Part shown: positions 60,577 to 64,000 of the stretch, one piece after another
How positions within the stretch are numbered: position 1 is the first letter of the stretch
How the letters are laid out: every line of letters starts with the position of its first letter
Source of the DNA: Isochrysis galbana
Taxonomy: Eukaryota > Haptophyta > Isochrysidales > Isochrysidaceae
Direction: 5' to 3'
Assembly: GCA_018136815.1 (NCBI GenBank)
Contig: CM030936.1
Span: 4,643,707-4,707,706, forward strand
Length of the DNA stretch: 64,000 bases
Program-made: the position numbers and the translations under genes
Notes under the pieces: generated by a model
Told to the model about the DNA's origin: nothing
Seen by the model: only the letters and a program-made list of their open reading frames with translations
Database searches by the model: none

Positions 60577-63195
60577 ATGCACCCCCCATCTTCCCAAGAG
60601 CTCGCCTGTGAAGAGCCCTCCCTCTCTCCCCCTGCCTCCCAGGAGCTCCCTCCTCTCCCATCCCCCTCCTCCCCGCCTCTCTCCCCCTCTCCACCGCCTT
60701 TCTCTCTCTCCGCCTCCACCTCCGCCACCCCTCTCCATCCGCCACACCGTAGGGCCTCCTCCTCCCCTCCCCAACCCTCTCCCCAGCCCTCTCCCCAACT
60801 TTCCCCCCAACCCTCCCCCCAACCCTCTCCCCAACCCTCTCCCCAACCCTCCTCCACCCGCTGCCCTGCCTATGCACGCTCCTCCTCGCGCTGGAGATGG
60901 CCCTCTCTTCGTTTGGCTGCCGCCAGCCGGCGCCACGAGCAAGTGGAAGCAGACGAGGGTGCGGAGGGGAGCCAGGGGAGCCCGCCGGAGCAAGCCGAGT
61001 GTAGCCCAGACTTGCTCCCACCTGCCTGGTCATCACGCGCACGGCGGCGAACACCACATTTGGCTGAGGGCAGTAGGTGTGCTGACGAGGCTGTTGATAC
61101 CATGCTGGAGCTCCGCGCGGAAGGGCTTGCGCGCCGGCTAGAACCTGAACTTTCGCCGGCAGCGCTCTCCGTCTCGCCTTCGTTGCCTCAGCTGGCGCCG
61201 CTCAGCCGGCGCATGATCGGTTTCGGCGGCGGAGCCAGCGTGCTTAGGGCGGTGCGTCGCTCGTGCGCTGCCGACGACGAGCCGCCGCTCACGCTGCTCG
61301 GCCTGCCGCTCGAAGTGCTCGCCGCCATCCTCGCCGCTCTGCCTACATCAGACGCATGCGCTGCGCTGGGCACTTGCCGTCGTCTACTCCGGCTCGGCCA
61401 GGAGCCGCTCGTGTGGGAGAGGCTCTCGCTCCCGGCGCCCATTTTGCTGCACGATTTCGCGGAGAGGCTCGATCGTCTTGCCGCCGTCGCATCATCGGCC
61501 GCCGCACCCGCCACCCAGCCGCTCTCGCACGTGCGCGCGCTGGTGCTGCGTGCGCCGGATGCTGCGAGCCTCGCCAAGCTTGGCACGCTCTGCCCACGCG
61601 TGCGCACGCTTGTGCTAATAGGCGAGGCGGTGCCGCCCACGCGGCTGGTCGCAGGGCTAGCCAAGCTGCGCAGCCTCTGCATGTCCGACTGCATCGTGGG
61701 CGCCGACATCCTCGCTCGTATCGTGCCGCACGCGCCGCAGCTCGAGGAGGTACAGCTTCATGGCGGCGTGCGGAGTATGCGGCCCGATGGCGCTGAAGGT
61801 GCGCTGCTCACGGGAGCGCTGGCTGCAATCGGCGGCCGACTGCGCAAACTCGAGCTGCGCTGGCGGCCGACGAGCGCACGCACGCTCGTGCGTACAGTCG
61901 CCTCCTGCAGCAGCCTCGCGTCGCTTGCACTCGTCGGTTGCGGCCTGCGGAGCGATTCAATTCAGGCACTCCTGCCGGCCCATGCGCTCACCGAGCTCGA
62001 CCTCAGCTACTCGCCACTCACTGACGCGTTGCTTGAGCGCCTCATGCTGGCTCTACCTTTGCTGCGCCAGCTGACGCTGCGCCACTGCTCCGAACTGCGC
62101 TCTGTTGAGGCCCTCCGCGCCGCACGTCGGCTCGCCTCGCTTGACCTGTCGCACTGCACCAGCTGCTCTGATGCATCGGCCCTCGCCTCTCTACCCGAGC
62201 TGGCGCAGCTCGTCATCCAATCGAGCCCGTGTGCGAATGCCACGCTACTTGCTACGTTGTCTGAGGGAGCGCCCGTGCTTCGTGCTCTCACGCTCTCGTG
62301 CCTGCCCACCCCTCGTCCAGTCCGTGCACTCGAGCCGCGCGCCGGCCATGCGCAAACGGGCACGGCTGGCTACGGGCGTCAACGCGTGGCCGAGCCGGGC
62401 CGGCCACCAGCGCTCCTTGTCAGCCTCTGGTTGCGCGGCGTGGCGCCACGGGGCGCGGCCCATCTTGTCGACCTTGTTGGAGGTTGGCGAAGGCTACGCA
62501 GCCTCTCCGTCGACGGCAAGACGCTCGGTCTGGCTGGTGATGCTGACGCCTTGCTTGCCGCGCTCAACGTGCGCGGCTCGGCGCTTCGCCGCCTCACGCT
62601 CGTGCACTGCGCGATGAGCTCTGCCTCAGCCAGGGTGCTCGCCGCGTTGCCGCTCTCGCACCTCGAGCTTCATAGCGTTGCCGTGCGCACATCCGCGTTG
62701 CACGCGCCTGGGACGCCGCCCGCCGACGCAGCTGTCAGAGGCGACTCGTCACCATCACCTGCGCGCAACGACCCGTGCGAGGAGACACCGCCGCCGCGCT
62801 TTCGCGATGCAGCTCCCGAGGAGGGCGGCGCATGCGCGCTAATCAACGCCCTGCGTGGCTCGTTCACGCTGCAAAGCATTAGTCTAAGCGATATGAGCAT
62901 TTCCCTTGACCAGGTCCGCCATCTGCTCACCGGCTGCCCCGGCCTCGTGCGCCTCTCGCTTCCCCGCGTACTGGCTGCCAACGACCCGCCCAACTTGCCT
63001 TCACACGGCCGCTCCTTGCCTGCCGCAGCCGCACTTGCGCCCCTCCGCACAGTGCAGGACTTGCAACGCTGGGCCACGCTCGCGCTCCGTGTTGCGGTCC
63101 GGCTCGAACCTAAGGGCAACTCGCAGAGTGTGGGTATGTACCTTGACCGGCGGTCCAACACACCGGCCGGCCTCGCAAACACTCTCCACGAATAG
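60577..63195 (+). CDS. F-box / leucine-rich-repeat protein
   Basis: The frame encodes up to 872 aa, single exon. The first 190 residues are Pro/Ser-rich low complexity, including a 12-bp minisatellite (60,776-60,852) coding PSPQ repeats. The true start could be a later ATG, such as 61,101 (MLELRAEG). About 238-285 is an F-box (LTLLGLPLEVLAAILAALP ... ALGTCRRLLRL). About 300-830 holds leucine-rich repeats of the FBXL kind: LRSLCMSDC, LRKLELRW, LASLALVGCGL, LTELDLSYSPLTD, LRQLTLRHCSELR, LASLDLSHCTSCSD, LRRLTLVHCAM, LQSISLSDMSI. The LRR solenoid normally binds the substrate of an SCF ubiquitin ligase. A disordered acidic/Pro insert lies near 705-745. Substrate unknown. Confidence 0.8.
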   Translation: MHPPSSQELACEEPSLSPPASQELPPLPSPSSPPLSPSPPPFSLSASTSATPLHPPHRRASSSPPQPSPQPSPQLSPQPSPQPSPQPSPQPSSTRCPAYARSSSRWRWPSLRLAAASRRHEQVEADEGAEGSQGSPPEQAECSPDLLPPAWSSRARRRTPHLAEGSRCADEAVDTMLELRAEGLARRLEPELSPAALSVSPSLPQLAPLSRRMIGFGGGASVLRAVRRSCAADDEPPLTLLGLPLEVLAAILAALPTSDACAALGTCRRLLRLGQEPLVWERLSLPAPILLHDFAERLDRLAAVASSAAAPATQPLSHVRALVLRAPDAASLAKLGTLCPRVRTLVLIGEAVPPTRLVAGLAKLRSLCMSDCIVGADILARIVPHAPQLEEVQLHGGVRSMRPDGAEGALLTGALAAIGGRLRKLELRWRPTSARTLVRTVASCSSLASLALVGCGLRSDSIQALLPAHALTELDLSYSPLTDALLERLMLALPLLRQLTLRHCSELRSVEALRAARRLASLDLSHCTSCSDASALASLPELAQLVIQSSPCANATLLATLSEGAPVLRALTLSCLPTPRPVRALEPRAGHAQTGTAGYGRQRVAEPGRPPALLVSLWLRGVAPRGAAHLVDLVGGWRRLRSLSVDGKTLGLAGDADALLAALNVRGSALRRLTLVHCAMSSASARVLAALPLSHLELHSVAVRTSALHAPGTPPADAAVRGDSSPSPARNDPCEETPPPRFRDAAPEEGGACALINALRGSFTLQSISLSDMSISLDQVRHLLTGCPGLVRLSLPRVLAANDPPNLPSHGRSLPAAAALAPLRTVQDLQRWATLALRVAVRLEPKGNSQSVGMYLDRRSNTPAGLANTLHE

Positions 63196-64000
63196 TGAGC
63201 GCGTATCGTGATACAGATTTTGCATGGCGTGGACCGTTGGCGTATACCGCACCAATGGGATGTCTGTTCAACGTCGTCGGCACGATTGACGTAGACCGGG
63301 GATATCGTATGGCGGGTGGTGTCCATTGTGCTTCCTCGTAGTCGGTGTACGACCGAGAGCCAAAAGATAGCAGCAGGCATGTGTGAGTATCACGCCAAAT
63401 GCACTAGCATTCCAGCCATCTTGAGGCACTTGCTGGCGGAAGTCAAACAGAGGACTCGCCGGGCCACGTCAGCCATGGAACAGCGAATGCTGAGACCGCG
63501 GACAATCACGGGCCCTTTGTTTGGCGGAGATCTTGCGGCGCCATCCCGGATAACGGGGTTGATGTCTTGTGCCCTACATCCTAAATGCTAGATTTTACCC
63601 GAAATTTTTTCCTTGCTCTTCGGTATCCACGCTAACATGTTACGGCCAGGTCGTCTGCCTCCACTTAATAAAACATCTGAGCGTTAGTACCACTACTGCC
63701 ACTAGCCCGGTACTATCACGCGGCCCCTCAGCGCACCTGCCCGTACGCATTGACGTGTGTTGACACCAAAGACACATACTGTGACTCACAGGTCACAGGA
63801 ATCTGGTGCTGAGGTTCTATGAGGGCCTGTGCATGTGGTTCTGGTGTTGTAACATGTTTTGAATGATGCATGGGACGAGAGGGACAGGAGAAGCGGCCGG
63901 AAGCAGTGCGGGACGGGAGCACACGGGCTGGTACTGGCGAGCCGTGAGCTGGCATGGTGACTGTGGTGGGCTTGATGGAACTGTGGAACTGTGGCTGTGG
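63196..64000. other. Intergenic to the window end, one dispersed repeat inside
   Basis: Contains the repeat at 63,667-63,766. TG-rich on the plus strand from 63,840. No gene seen. Confidence 0.4.
63667..63766 (+). repeat. Dispersed repeat, direct copy of 42,160-42,252
   Basis: Same order of blocks as the first copy (AATAAAACA, CTGAGCGT, AGTACCACTACT, CACTAGCCCGGTAC, CAGCGCACCTGCCCGTAC, TGTTGACAC). Boundaries suggest a unit near 100 bp; flanks differ. Confidence 0.75.

Noticed and set aside
59651-61057. Arg/Glu-rich and Gly-rich frames upstream of the F-box/LRR gene, both strands
   Set aside because: Translations of GA and CT tracts; no conserved content.

Overview
This window is nuclear DNA of a GC-rich eukaryote, not a bacterium or virus. 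Several genes are split by short spliceosomal introns (71-356 nt) that I could phase exactly. Two of these introns begin with GC rather than GT. The proteins are typical eukaryotic ones: casein kinase 2 alpha, a synaptojanin, cyclin C, a GATA factor, a DEAD-box helicase and an MFSD5-like carrier. Compact GC-rich genes, GC-AG introns, huge CT/GA microsatellites and many LINE-like relics fit a unicellular alga with a complex plastid, a haptophyte being my best guess. That assignment is inference; no marker gene in the window proves it.

Layout. 0-1 kb: element relics. 1.1-3.0 kb (-): secretory coiled-coil membrane protein. 4.5-7.7 kb (-): F-box/WD40 protein with two histone H2A-like folds. 7.8-9.0 kb: a 34-bp minisatellite grown out of a LINE ORF1 relic. 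9.2-13.5 kb (-): synaptojanin-like phosphoinositide phosphatase, six exons. 14.3-17.6 kb: retroelement fragments, including the longest LINE-like copy. 18.4-20.0 kb (+): ankyrin/F-box/cytochrome b5 fusion. 20.9-24.9 kb: further mobile relics (LINE 5' end, hAT, second retroelement leader). 25.0-29.8 kb (-): 1,608-aa secretory protein with a GH130-like propeller. 30.5-33.2 kb: cyclin C gene lying between 60-bp inverted repeats. 34.5-35.8 kb (-): CK2 alpha. 36.5-39.4 kb: tandem repeat, zinc-binding protein, small membrane protein. 40-42.3 kb: Gypsy relic and a MITE. 44.0-45.8 kb (+): GATA factor. 47.5-49.2 kb (+): DEAD-box helicase. 49.5-52.3 kb: deleted LINE and relics. 53.0-55.1 kb (-): MFSD5-like transporter. 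56.9-57.9 kb: array of alternating palindromes. 58.9-59.6 kb: retroelement leader with a MITE in it. 60.6-63.2 kb (+): F-box/LRR protein.

The genes do not form one pathway. The notable common thread is three F-box proteins with very different partner domains (WD40 plus H2A folds, ankyrin plus cytochrome b5, LRR), which suggests an expanded set of SCF-type ubiquitin-ligase adaptors. Most genes have a long CT-rich tract on the sense strand just before the start codon. Several have pyrimidine then purine tracts, so these microsatellites are probably promoter or 5'UTR features and not random. The strongest candidate for something undescribed is the F-box/WD40/double-H2A protein at 4,478-7,714; the ankyrin/F-box/cytochrome b5 fusion comes second.
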